From Cololabis saira (Eukaryota; Chordata; Actinopteri; Beloniformes; Belonidae): a stretch of 64,000 nt of DNA. The notes beneath the pieces are model-generated. The model saw only the letters and a program-made list of their open reading frames with translations. It was not told the DNA's origin and searched no databases. A program made the position numbers and the translations under genes. The stretch is taken from positions 3,419,001 through 3,483,000 of the forward strand of contig NC_084610.1 in the NCBI RefSeq assembly GCF_033807715.1, read 5' to 3'. This document shows positions 43,406 to 54,892 of the stretch, piece after piece (positions within the stretch are counted from its first letter, which is position 1; each line of letters starts with the position of its first letter).

Positions 43406-44541
43406 ATGTAACGTACATTTTACGTGTTAGATTAACCTTTTTTAGTCCCTGATGTACTCTTGCAGTGTTTATAGTAATAGCTTAAATACATACATTCATT
43501 CTCTACATTTAGTCGTCTGATTGTCATGATATTATATTATTATCTGCTTTCATTTTAACTAACTGATAAGGGAAGTTGAATAATAAAAATATTGATTGAT
43601 TTATTAATTCTGTAAAGGTTATGTGTAAACTTCTCAGAAGAAAAATAAATCAAACTAAATCTGAATGCTGTCACTCAGTGTAAGAAAACATAATATCAAT
43701 GATTCTGGAGACATTTTTGTGAGCAGGGGACAAAACTGAAAAATGAGCTTTCAGATTCTGTGTTTTTAGTCACTGGATGGACCTGAAATCACAGATCCAG
43801 GTTCAAGTTCTGTCATGCAAAGAAGAAACCTTTTGTGATCCAGAAATTCTGCCAATCTCTTCGTCATGGACTGAGGCAAAGTGGGAAAATATATTGGGTG
43901 CTGAACCACCCTGCTGACAGATCTTTCAGATGAAAGCATTTGACATTTTAGGAAATGAGAGATGTAACAAGAAGACATGGGACGCTTGATTATTATAATT
44001 TTACAAGAATAGGGGAACATTTCTCTCCCAAAACTGGTCTCCTCCGTGCAGATGTTTGTGGACAATTGCTAAAACATCATCCTCAACTGTTCTACTGCCG
44101 TCAAATTCAAAATTGGCCTTGTTTTCTTCTTACAGTCATCCTTTTTTATTTATTTTAAACATTTAACATGTTTTGTATGTGCTGCTTTCAATAAAATACA
44201 CACTTTACATAACGTTCCAGCATAATGAGATTTTGGTTGTAGTTGCATAGTAAAATTACGGTCATTATATATCAAAATAAAAGTATGAACAGTGAAGATA
44301 TAGTGTCTTATAAAATGATTTTTTTTTTACTTAAGTAGAATATAAGTAGAATATATATATGCAAATTTCTTTGCATTTGCCATCATTTTCCATTTAGTTC
44401 AAATATGGGGGATGAAATTGTCTTTTTTTTTTAGTAATAGCCATGTATAAAAAGTTGCTTTGTTTGATCACTATCCTTTAGCTTAATGAAAATAAAATTC
44501 AAATAATTAATTAAAAGACAGACCAATGCATTAATTTTTTT
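43406..44541. other. gene-free stretch with an unexplained open frame
   Basis: A minus-strand open frame at 43766-44065 (99 codons) has no similarity that I recognise and no clear splice context. The rest is AT-rich. Confidence 0.3.
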
Positions 44542-45037
44542 TCAGCGATGAACGGGCCCTTGCGCGTGCAATTTGCACCAATTATGTTCAAGTACTCAAA
44601 ACCGAGTCCGATGACACCACCCACGACTCTCTGTCAAGCCATTCAAAAGTTATGGCAGAGAGTAGGGACTATCAAATATCGACCAATCAGAAGAAGGGGC
44701 GGGGCTAATTTGCACCAATTGCACCAATCAGCTACTAGTATCACTTCCTGTTTAACGTTGAAGTGGCCACGGCCACGCCATTTCACGAAAACTCACGATT
44801 TTGATAACTTTTTTTTAACATGGTTAACGTTTTTTGTGTCTCCTGACCGAGTTTTATGTCGAACGGACGATCCTGCTAGGAGGAGTTCGTTAAAGTACGA
44901 CACGTGAAAATGGCATAAATTGCGCCAAAATTACACGATTAATTCAAAATGGCCAACTTCCTGTTCGGTTTCGGCCATGGCGCCAAGAGACTTTTCTTTA
45001 AGTTGCGATATGATACAGGTGTGTACCGATTGTGTAT
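44542..45037. mobile_element. GGGCCCGAGCAC-type repeat, copy 2 (inverted, truncated)
   Basis: Reverse-orientation copy: starts 'cagcgatgaacgggcccttgc' and contains 'ggccatggcgccaagagac' and 'atgatacaggtgtgta'. It is cut where the LINE at 45050 begins. Confidence 0.7.
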
Positions 45038-45049
45038 CAGTGTGTATCA

Positions 45050-45885
45050 AATAGGGTGAAAGGGAACGGTCCTGGCGCCGTTCCTCTTCACTCTCTACAC
45101 TGCTGACTTCTCCTACAACTCACCAACCTGTCACCTACAAAAGTTCTCTGATGACTCTGCTATCGTCGGCCTCATCACTGATGAAGATGATAGCGAGTAC
45201 AGAGAACTGTCCCAGGACTTTGTGGACTGGTGCCTGCAGAACCACCTCCAGATCAACGCGGGGAAAACCAAAGAACTGGTGGTGGATTTCCGCAGGTGTA
45301 ATAAATCCCCCCCGACACCGGTGAACATCCAGGGAACGGACATTGAGATGGTGACATCTTATAAGTACCTGGGTGTTCACCTCAACAATAAACTGGACTG
45401 GACTACTAATTCCTCTGCACTCCACAAAAAAGCCAGAGGAGACTCTGCTCAGGAGACTGAGGGCCTTTGGTGTGCAGGAGAAACTCCTGAAAACATTTTA
45501 TGACACTGCGGTGGCATCAGCCATTTTTTATGGAGTGGTCTGCTGGGGCAGCAACATCACAGCTGCAGACAGAAGGAGGCTGCACAAAATCATCGAACGG
45601 GTCGGCTATGTGCAATATCATTCACTGCAACGTGCAATTATGTAAATATCCATCTGTAAATATCCGTCGGTTATTTTTTATATACACGTATTTCTTCTTA
45701 TTTATTTTTCTTAGTATTATTATTATTGTATATACCAGTTTACTGTTTATAGTGTGTCATACTCTGATATTATTACTGTTTTATTACTATTTCTATTGAT
45801 GCGTCTTGTTTTGCACTATCCCCTTTGCTGCTGTAAACTGCAAATTTCCCCTCTGTGGGACTATTAAAGGATTATCTTATTTTAT
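45050..45885 (+). mobile_element. LINE fragment with reverse-transcriptase catalytic region
   Basis: Translation gives VLAPFLFTLYTADFSYNSPT, then KFSDDSAIVGLITDEDD (FSDD in place of the catalytic F/YADD) and WCLQNHLQINAGKTKELVVD. After frameshifts come SYKYLGVHLNNKLDW and the C-terminal region. The 3' end 'ttcccctctgtgggactattaaaggattatctta' is a common fish LINE tail. Dead copy. Confidence 0.85.
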
Positions 45886-45889
45886 CGTA

Positions 45890-46215
45890 TCTTAAATTTC
45901 GTGTCGTGACTTCACAGCTGCGTATCATCAGCATAGCAGTGGAAGTTGAGACCATGGTGGCGAATGATCTGGCCGAGGGGGAGCAGGTAGGTGGTAAAGA
46001 GGGTGGGGCCAAGCACAGAGCCTTGAGGGACTCCCTGGGGGAGGAGGAGCCATGAAAGGTGACGAACTGGGTTCTGTTAGAGAGGTAAGAGTGGAACCAT
46101 GACAGTGCTGAGCCGGTGATGCCAAGGAGGTCAGAGAGCCGTTTGAGGGGGATAGCATGGGAAACAGTATCAAAGGCAGCAGAAAGGTCGAGGAGGAAGG
46201 AGGATGCTCCAATCA
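45890..46215 (-). mobile_element. LINE reverse-transcriptase fragment (L2/CR1-like)
   Basis: The minus strand reads [40 protein letters not shown], then shifts frame to a [15 protein letters not shown] catalytic box near 45930-45960. AAFDT and YADD are core RT motifs. The fragment is truncated at both ends. Confidence 0.85.
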
Positions 46216-46406
46216 ATCATAGTTCATCTGATTTGCGCCAGCAGGGAGCTGGTATCTTGGTAAGGGTGAAAGGGAGGTTACAGTTCATTATGGGTGAAAA
46301 TATCTTTTGAATTGTTTTTAACTTTCAGATGAGTTGTATTGTTAACTGTAAACGCTACTTAGGACCGTTTAGCTTATAACCTGAGTTGTTAAATTAAGTG
46401 TTTAGA

Positions 46407-46490
46407 GAATGAATGAATGAATGAGTGAATGAATGAATGAATGAATGAATGAATGAATGAATGAATGAATGAATGAATGAATGAATGAAT
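46407..46490. repeat. (GAAT)n microsatellite
   Basis: About twenty GAAT units with one GAGT variant. Confidence 0.95.
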
Positions 46491-46970
46491 TATTCTATTT
46501 TCGTGTCCGGACATTTAAATGACGCATCCCTCATGGGATTACACAGACACATTAATTACATCAAAATATAACTTTCCGGTGTGTGAACCACCTACTTCCA
46601 GCTACAAATAATATTAATGATAATAAGCAGCAATAAATAATAATAATAAATACAATTAAAATAAAAAAAATAAAATAAAATATCCCACACTAGAAAATGA
46701 ACAAAAAAAATACAAAAAAATACACCCACAGAAATACCGACCCACACGCACACAGTCCCCCCATGCCCAAGTCCATAATTAGATCATCATAATTGTTTAC
46801 AATTATAAATGTAATGTTACTCTTTTTATTAATTTCTACTATCATATAGCAACATTTACAAGAACAAATAAATATATATATTTTAAAAATGTCTGTTGAT
46901 TGTGTTTACTTGGTCTATAATGTCTTTTAAAAACCCCATCCCAAACATTTTTTTCCAACAGGCATCGTGA
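46491..46970. other. AT-rich gene-free stretch
   Basis: Mostly A/T-rich low-complexity DNA with no exon visible. Confidence 0.4.
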
Positions 46971-46974
46971 TGCG

Positions 46975-47170
46975 CCGACGTGATGACATCATCAGGGACG
47001 TCGCTGCGGGGGCGTGGTAAGGGGGCGTGGCCAGCCTGTCAGCTGCTGCGTTCAGGGACACTCTGGAAGAGGCGGAGAAAAGCCGCAGCGGCTCGAGGCT
47101 CAACTCCTACCAAACATTTCTGCTTTTGTCATTTGAACGGATATTTTACTTCAACAAGAACAGAAACTGG
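46975..47170 (+). promoter_or_regulatory. possible promoter and non-coding first exon
   Basis: A GC-rich island in AT-rich surroundings contains GGGGGCGTGGCC (GC-box-like) near 47018-47030. It is followed by a stretch ending CAGAAACTG before a consensus donor GTAAGTCGG at about 47170. No coding exon follows that I can connect to it. The evidence is composition plus one donor only. Confidence 0.2.
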
Positions 47171-47290
47171 TAAGTCGGTGCGGTTCGCGGTAGACTTTAA
47201 TTCGAGTGAACGCTGCAAACTGTTGGTTTTGTTGGCTCCGAAGAGCCGACGGTTACGGCTGCTCCGCCGGTGTTTGTATATCTGTCGATA

Positions 47291-47388
47291 AAGGCTGATT
47301 TATGGTTCCGCGTTACACCAACGCAGACTCTACGTAGGCTACGACGTAGGCTCTGCGTCGTTTTAACGCAGAACCATAAATCAGGCTT
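47291..47388. mobile_element. hairpin MITE
   Basis: Left AAGGCTGATTTATGGTTCCG, right GAACCATAAATCAGGCTT, CTACG centre. The shortest complete copy here. Confidence 0.8.
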
Positions 47389-47796
47389 GAGTTATTGCAG
47401 GGAAGGTTTAGTTTTGTTTGTCGCCGTTTTTCTTCACAGAACAGAGTTAAAGTCGTATTTCTGGTACAAAACCTACATACATAAGGCAACGGAAAGCAGG
47501 GGAGCACAGCAAACTAACGTGAATCGTGCTGGAGGAGTCATTGTATAAGAGGTTTTTATTTTAGTTCAAGTAAGACATCATTAACCATCTTGGAAGGAAG
47601 TAGTGAACCGTATAAGTGGTTCCTTGACAGTGGCAGGCTGGACTCACACTGGGAAACTGCTGCCAGTGTTATGTAACTTTGTATGGAAACTGCATTTTCA
47701 TGCAAACCTGCGTATCACCATGTAAACATGTAGTTTAATTCCTAGACGTGGGTACAGTTGTGGATGGGGAGGATGCACACACGGGTCTGGACCGCT

Positions 47797-47915
47797 CACT
47801 ACAGGTCTGGAACGCTCTCTGCAGACCTGCAGGTCTGGACCGCTCTCTGCAGCCCTGCAGGTCTGGACCGCTCTCTGCAGCCCTGCAGGTCTGGACCGCT
47901 CTCTGCAGGTCTGGG
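47797..47915. repeat. 28-bp minisatellite
   Basis: About four units of a 28-bp repeat (GTCTGGACCGCTCTCTGCAG plus CCCTGCAG), the outer units diverged. Confidence 0.85.
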
Positions 47916-48239
47916 GTTTCAGGGTGTGCAGGAATCAAGGTCAGCTGGACATCGATCTGGAAGAGCTGGTGATGCTCTGCAGGAGGACAGAGACCTTCAG
48001 TGTGACTGGACTGGAGGAGGGGGGGTTGTTTTGGACCATCAGGCCTCTTCTTCATTCAGAGGGATACAAGTGAAAACTAGAGATTTAAGACAGCAGCCAA
48101 GAGTGAAAAAGTGAGATTCAGCTGTAGCGCTGTTAATATGCCACTTTATTAAGTTTTAATATTTTTTCAGGCGTAAAAGTAACCGTTAAGATCCCCAACC
48201 TGGGCTCAGTTTATCCAAATAACGCCTGTTAAGAAATTT

Positions 48240-49042
48240 GATCCGATGTTTTCGGCGATGAGAAGAGCCGCCGGCCCGGAGCAGCAGCAGCCGGAGTACA
48301 GACGTGATCGCCAGGTCAACCTGCGCCGTCGTCCCGGGGAGAAACCTGCAGCTCTGTGGAGAATTACCACTGGCTGAAATAAATCATTTAGGAAAATAAA
48401 TGTTGGTTTAATAGATGAAATCTAACAGTTGTAGCTACGCCTGTTAATAAATTTGCTCCGAAAATTTCGAGATTTCTGCCTGCCGGCTCGGGAGCTGATT
48501 TATGGGTCTGCGTTAAATCGACGCAGAGTCTACGGCGTAGGGTACGCGGCGACGCGCGCCGTACCCTACGCCGTAGGCTCTGCGTTGGTGTAACGCGGAA
48601 CCTAAATCAGCCTTTATTCTGGCGTGATCTTCGCCAAACGGGCAAACTAGTGATTATATACATTTACTGAGTGAATATTATGAAAGTAAAATATATATTT
48701 CTCGCTAGAAATTTAATCAAAACGCATTTTTATGCAGAAACTAACTCAAAATATTGATTTTATTCACTAAAAAATAAGAAATGTCCACCATGTTTTTTTT
48801 TTTGGATTCAGTCCGCAAATGATGACGAAAAGCATTCTGGGAAATGTTTCTGTCCCTAGATCAGCTAGTGAGCATCCGAAAACACTCGATCCGTAGGGAC
48901 AGATTCATACACACTACACTACTTTTCTTCACTACCCTAGGTGGAAAGAGGAATTGGGACACCACTACCCTCACGGGAACGCGCAAAATTTAGGGGTAGG
49001 GATGAAAACTAGGAGTAGTGGGAGTATTAGGACAGGGCCTTA
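48240..49042. mobile_element. GGCCCAGTCCTAAT-type repeat, copy 2 (inverted) with nested hairpin MITE
   Basis: The right part (48470-49042) is the reverse complement of 30797-31345 and carries a hairpin MITE at the same place. It ends 'ggacagggcctta'. 48240-48470 may be additional element sequence: two 'gcctgttaa[gt]aaatttg' repeats occur there. Confidence 0.65.
48493..48615. mobile_element. hairpin MITE nested in the 48240-49042 repeat
   Basis: Left AGCTGATTTATGGGTCTGCG, right inverted CCTAAATCAGCCTT; the GGCGACGCGCGCC centre is a near-perfect palindrome. Confidence 0.8.
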
Positions 49043-49629
49043 GTGGGTCTTGGATGGTTTGACAGCATTCAGAAGGAGAGGATCCACTTCCCTGAACTAG
49101 GAAGACACATGCATCTCGTTTCTGATCGTGGGGTAAGCTGGTTTTTAGTTATTACGTGAAAGAGTGTGAACATCTCTGCCTGAAATAGGAGTCTGTCCTT
49201 AGACGTCTTCAGTTTGGCATATTGATGGCACCCATCTCCGACTCCGTGCATCCTGTTTCCTCCTGCACCCCTCATTCCATTTCCTCCTGTATTTCCACAT
49301 AAATCACGGCTGGTCACACTCCGCGTCTCACCAACCCAAACATCGCCCTGTCCTGGCCTGGAGCAAAGCCCATGCACCAGCCAGTCTTTTCAGTGGGGAA
49401 AATTCTGAAGCTTTTCCACAGCTTAATGGACGAACTTCACATTTACGAGAGGATAAAAATATGCTGCAGATGTTTTTCAAGGAGGGTTTCCTTTTTTATG
49501 AGAGTTATTTATCAATTCATCCCAGGGGGAGATGTAATTCACCAGTCTCATGTTTACATCAGGATTAATAATAATAGTCATGTGCTTTTACTAATTTAAC
49601 AAACCATTTTTAAAATCATATGGGCTGTC
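49043..49629. other. gene-free stretch
   Basis: No exon or repeat recognised. Confidence 0.35.
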
Positions 49630-49982
49630 ATTTTAGCACTTTGCTGTGAAGCATTCAGTTGTGTCTTAACACGATGCCAAGAGGGAAAGACATCAACTGG
49701 GGAAAGGAAAGGTTATACAAATTCAAACAATTTGTTATTTATCATCAGACAGAGAGATTATTTAGAAGTGGAAAGCATGCAAAAATGAAAGAGGAACCAC
49801 GGCTGAGGTTCATAAAACTGAAGACTTCTGGAGCAATGTCCTACCAGACCACAGAGGAGTTGCTTGTTGCATGTTTAGTGCAAATCAAACACCTCAATTC
49901 AGCTCACACCCACTGTCAAGCACGGTGGTGGAGGAGTGATAATACGAGTTGTCGCCGTGCAGTCCATGAGTTCACCGTTAAT

Positions 49983-50955
49983 TAGGACCCGAGCACTTAA
50001 AGGCTGAGGTATGGTTCTGCGTCAAAACGACGCCGTGCCTACGGCGTGTAGTTTTCGTCCACGCAGACCACACGCCGTCACCTGCGGCGTCACTGACCTG
50101 CACCTTCCGAAAATTGTAACTACGCGTCGAGGCAACGCAGACCACACGCAGACAGAGAGGGCTGTGATTGGTTCGCTTGGAAGCAACGCATTTCTGGTTT
50201 CCGGTTTGAAGCAGTAGCGAACTTTCAGGGCTCTTTTCTTCGTTTATATGTGATTTTTTTTTTTTTTTTGGTTTAGTTTTTTTTCACAATAGTTGTCCTT
50301 ATTTCTTTGATTTACTGTGACCGGAAAAAGTCGGATAAACCATTCAGAAAAAGATCGCTAACTAGCGGCCGCGGGGGGTACTGCACCGCGACCAAATGGA
50401 GTGACGGAGAAGTCCGAAAGGGTTCAGGACGGCGTCACAGCTGCGGCGTGTGCTCTGTGTTGGTTTGACGCAGAACCTTAATTCAGCCTTTACAGTGCGA
50501 AGGCCCTATTGTATCTGTAGGAATTTTTATTATTATTATTCTTTTTCTTCTGACGAAAGGAGGGTCTTTTTTCCCCCTAAACATGCCCCAAAAGTCACCA
50601 AATTTTGCACGCAAGCCAGGCCTGGCGAAAAATTTGATATTTAATGGTTTGCATTAATGGGCGTGGCAAGATGGCTCAACAGCGCCCCCTTGAAAACTTT
50701 TGCCTGCCATAACTTTTGAATGGTTTGACTTAGAGAGTCGTGGGTGGTGTCATCGGACTCGGTATTGAGTCCTTGACCATAATTGGTGAACATTAGCCCC
50801 GCCCCTTCTTCTGGTTGGTCGTCCCTTTTTTCTGCTATAACTTTTGAATGGTTTGACATAGGAAGTCGTGGGTGGTGTCATTTCTGATATGCTTTTGGGA
50901 GGCGGTGGCCGTGAGTGCGAGGGCCCGTTCATCGCTGCTTGCAGCTTTAATTCCT
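49983..50955. mobile_element. GGGCCCGAGCAC-type repeat, copy 3, split by a hairpin MITE
   Basis: The left stub GGACCCGAGCACTTA is separated from the right part (50490-50955, 'cagtgcgaaggccctattg' to 'gcgagggcccgttcatcgctgc') by the element at 50000-50489. Rejoining the two parts gives the same order as copy 1 at 13193. Confidence 0.8.
50000..50489. mobile_element. hairpin MITE, long variant (about 490 bp)
   Basis: Ends AAGGCTGAGGTATGGTTCTG and inverted CAGAACCTTAATTCAGCCT, flanked by TTA on both sides (49997-49999, 50490-50492). A TWA duplication of 3 bp is the PIF/Harbinger signature. The interior is unique, with a GCGGCCGCGG stretch. Confidence 0.8.
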
Positions 50956-51215
50956 CTTTATTATTGAGGAAATGTGCTTTTGACCAATCTGTGGACCAAA
51001 ACGCTGAGCCCAGAAGCTGCTAAATCATGGAGATACTCAGTCTGCCCACGTTTGCTTGTTTGTTTTTCACTTCAGTGAAAAAAAGTTATACATTTGTTGC
51101 CCATCTGAAGTTATATTCGCCTAATGCTTAAACCCACTATGATGATGTGGTTTATTATCTTTTTACACTATAAAACTAATTAAGATGGTTGCAAGCTTTT
51201 GCACGCCACTAATTT

Positions 51216-52221
51216 CCACCACCGTTTTACTTTTCATTAAACATAAAAACATATTGTCTCTGCTTTTTAAAGCGGATTTTCCATTTTCTCGTGTGTGCTT
51301 TCATTTTTCACCTTTTTCAGTTGTTTAGAAAAAATAGCAGCAGATGAATCAGTGACTCCAGAACCGTCTTCAGCCTGGTCGAACATCATTCTTGAGTGTT
51401 CATTATTGTCGTCACTGAAGCAGGTCGTCAATAAAACGTCATACGATTAGTAATAAATACTTTAGATGCTTTCACACAGCCTCGGACAACGTCTCCAGTC
51501 ACGACTTTTGTCCTTCCAGAAATCTGACTTCCCAAGAATTCAGATTATGACATAAAAACATGAACAATATTCCCATTTTCGAGGCCTGTCGTTTCCTGTT
51601 GATCCGCTGATGGTTGAGGCTGCGAGTGAAGACTCTTCACATGAGGAAGGAGTGTATGTAGAGGTGGAGGCTGCTGTCTGGTATGTTTGGATGTTTAGTG
51701 ATGTGAAGCCACGAGGTGTTTGTGTGTGTGTTGACTCATCAAACTCTCCCCCTCAGCTGGGAGCCGAGGGATGAGCCTGTTGATTCATCCTCATCTGCTC
51801 GTCTTCTCATGTCACGTATGCAGCGGGCGTGTGCAGGGCCACCATCAGATCTCCTCCGCCGTCTGCGTGTTTGATGGTTCAGGGGCTCCCGTTGTGAGGA
51901 GGCGGCGGCTGATGGGCGGTCACAGCCTCTTCACTGAGATATATCTGTTCTACATCACTCTCGTAATCAGGTAGACGAGCAGTGCTTTTGACGCCAAATA
52001 GGAGATCCCTGTAGCGGAGCCAGAGGGGGGGCGAGGGGGCGGGCGGCCCGGGCCCACAAGCTCATAGGCCCCAATGATAGGGCCCCGTTTTGTGTGATAC
52101 GTTCATATATAACCGTAAATTGTAGGCTATAATTACGATAAAATGTGCATTTTGTAGGCTAATTGTTACTTTACAACTGTCCTGAACGCATCAGGGCTGT
52201 GAGCCAACGCTGATTGGCTGT
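51216..52221. other. gene-free stretch
   Basis: An open frame at 51771-51974 sits after a CCCCCTCAG acceptor-like site but has no recognisable similarity. No other feature was seen. Confidence 0.3.
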
Positions 52222-52389
52222 AAAGCCTGATTTATGGTTCAGCGTTAAATCGACGCAGAGCCTCCACCGTAGGGTACGGCGAAGCCTACGCCGTAGGGTA
52301 GGCGGCGACGCGCACAAGACGTGCGCATCGGCGCGTGCCCTACGCCGTAGACTCTGCGTGGTGTAACGCGGAACCAAAAATCAGGCTTT
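52222..52389. mobile_element. hairpin MITE
   Basis: Left AAAGCCTGATTTATGGTTCA, right GGAACCAAAAATCAGGCTTT, CTACGCCGTAGG centre. Confidence 0.8.
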
Positions 52390-52639
52390 ACAGTTATAGC
52401 CAGTTTGCCGACTCGGCAAATTTGCTGCCATGAAGGAGATGAGCGCTAAACTTTAAAAGAGGACTAAGCATGTACAAAGTTTTATGGAAGAGTCAACTAC
52501 CATTGGTGAGTCAGTGGAACCTTTTTAAATAATGTCTTTATCAGAATGTTGTGTAGCCTTGACCACCTGCCTATTTGAATGTTTGTGTTGTTGTCAACTA
52601 GACTAGAGTCTATTCTCTGTTCTAGAGCTCAGAAATGAT

Positions 52640-52900
52640 GTTATAGACCGCTGTGTCTGTATCTATCTAAATAATTGTCTAATTTTAGACCAGTTATGTA
52701 AGTTTTTTTTTGTATTTAAGCTGTATCAAAGATGGCACTGAGTCAGTCCTGACTATCTGAGTTTTCAGCGCCGTGTGATTGACAGCTGTGACTTTACTCT
52801 GCTTTCTGCAGCATAGTCCTATAGGCTTGGCTCAATAAAAGTGAGAATAAATGTTGTTTGATGGTAGGATGAGGTGTTGTCAAACGTTAAAATGACTATC
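52640..52900. repeat. dispersed repeat shared with 10640-10700
   Basis: The phrases 'aagctgtatcaaagatgg' and 'gttttcagcgccgtgtg' occur in both places in the same order. Class unknown. Confidence 0.55.
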
Positions 52901-53159
52901 ATAAGGACCCATGGAGAATGCTCCGCCCCCTCTGTACTGAGACCCACACTCCACCACTGGGAGATCCGAACTATCAGCGAAGACTGAGTTAGTTGAGTAG
53001 GGGTTCATAATATATTGACAATGATCCTCACAGTATCAAGTTAGAAAATACCGGCTTGACTGCAGCAAACGGGAGTATATTACATTTCTGGGTGCTATGC
53101 AGTCGTTCTCTTAATTATAATAAAACGTTTGGCTTTAGTCTGTGAGTCTGGTTCTGCCA

Positions 53160-53400
53160 GCAAACCTCTTCTGCCAGAGGTTTGGTCCTGTTGAAGAGGC
53201 GTTTTTCCTTCCCACAGTCGCCTGGTGCTTGCTCAGGACGGGGGATTGTGTGGTGGGTTCCATAGTGAAGCAGTGAATATTATTGTTATTTAATTAGTTT
53301 TGTATCAATGGGACTGCTTTGGAACGACTTGAACCCTATTGTTAAGTGCGTTGAGATGACGTTTGTGATGATTCAGTGCAATATAAATAAATCTGAACCA
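53160..53400 (+). repeat. retroelement 3' UTR-like repeat
   Basis: It contains 'ttccttcccacagtcgcctggtgcttgctc' and ends 'gtgcaatataaataaatctgaa', a tail style common to fish LINE/SINE 3' ends. Confidence 0.5.
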
Positions 53401-53619
53401 GTTTAGTTCAGAAGTTCACCGGTGCTGATCTTTTTTCAATTTTTTTTCTTTGGTAACATGTTTGTCTGATTTTCTTTCCATTCACTCATCCATCTATCCT
53501 TTAACTTCAACTTATGGGGTCTCTGTTGCCAAAGCGAGACGCCCTGTCTCTCCGTCGGCCAGCCAGAGGATGTCGTCGCTCCAGAGTGTGCGGCGTCTCT
53601 CTCTGCGTTGTCCCGCGTC

Positions 53620-53965
53620 CCTGAAGGAAACTCGTTTATCTGCTTGTATCCGCGTCTCTTTCCGTCTCTACCACAGGTAGGAACGAAGATGGTCCGTAAA
53701 CGGAGAGCCTCACATTTTTTGCTCTACTCACTTCAAATGCCACGTCGATCGACTTATTGATTTCCCACGACGCTGAGATACTTGAACTCCTCGTCTTGAG
53801 GCAGCAGCTCGCTCCTAACCCAGACAGGGAATTCAACCCTTTTCCGACTGAGAACCATGGTCTCGGGTTCTGAGGTTCTGATCCTCATCCCTAGCGCTTG
53901 AACCGCTGCAGCGACGGTCTAAAGATCCCCGATCGATGACGCCGGCTGGACCAGAGCAGCTACAA
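53620..53965 (-). mobile_element. LINE fragment (RTE-like), minus strand
   Basis: The minus strand reads fragments of ...SEPETMVLSRKRVEFPVWVR, SELLPQDEEFKYL, the reverse-transcriptase thumb region found in a common fish LINE. The 53860-53965 part is frame-shifted. Confidence 0.6.
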
Positions 53966-54892
53966 GCACAGATATAAGGGTCAATGACCAATAAGGATTT
54001 TCAACAGGTCAATTTTAAAATAATAAAAAAAAGAATATCTATTACAGTAGTTCAAACATTAAGAATGTTGTGTACACATAAATTCATATAAAAATTTTAA
54101 ATTGTCAAGATGAATTGGCACTAGCCTTAAAAAAGGTCATGTGGTGCAACCATGATTCATATTAAAATAAATTAATTTCCTTAACATCTTGACAAGTTTT
54201 CAGTATTATACAAAAATAGTTGTTTTTTTAATGGTCACGCCACATTATATTTCATAAAATGGACATCATCACTCAAACTTTGTTTGTATATTATGATGGA
54301 AATATAAATATAAATGTGTATAAATCTTACACACTACAAGACACTTAAGAAATCATGCCAGATAGGGCAGAAGATTGATTTAAAAACATTTAGAGTGATT
54401 TCAAAAAAAGTTTTCAAAACAAGAGTCATGGTCGGACGGTCGCACCACATGACATTTTGACGCTTAAAACGACAACAAAATCCCAAATAACTAGTATTTT
54501 TTGTAAAATTCAAGTGAGTCCATATGTGGGACAGGTCGGTCATATATATGGTATTTTTATCCATTTAAACCTTTTTTGAATTGAAAAAAAATCTGTTTTC
54601 CAGAAAATATAGGCGTCACGTCATTGACCCATAAGCTAAATGCTTAATGTTTTCCCTTAATTTATTAAAATCCTGATACTTTATCATTAATGTGAAGTGA
54701 CAGCTGAATTTAGACACTACCTTTGGGTTTGAATATTATGTTTACATTCAGATTATTTAACAAACCTTGATTTTTATTTACGTATTTAGAAGAAATCCAA
54801 GTTATTAGGGATGTTTTTTTGTGCAGATAAGCAGGAAAAGTTAATGATCAGTTACTGCCGGTAGTAAGTAAATTAGGTCATATTTACGTTAA
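53966..54892. other. AT-rich gene-free stretch
   Basis: No exon or named repeat recognised. Confidence 0.35.

Larger units (their letters stand above)
49630..51215 (+). mobile_element. decayed Tc1-like transposon, split by nested elements
   Basis: The left part (49660-49960) has the Tc1 N-terminal phrase MPRGKDIN at about 49674 and, after internal deletions, the 'ccactgtcaagcacggtggtgg' coding block near 49910. The right part (50956-51215) resembles a Tc1 3' end ('gttgcccatctgaag', 'gcaagcttttgcacg'). The middle is occupied by the 49983-50955 repeat. It is a relic. Confidence 0.65.

Noticed and set aside
51771..51974. 67-codon frame after an acceptor-like CCCCCTCAG
   Set aside because: No recognisable similarity and no paired donor or phase information; reported only as part of a gene-free stretch.
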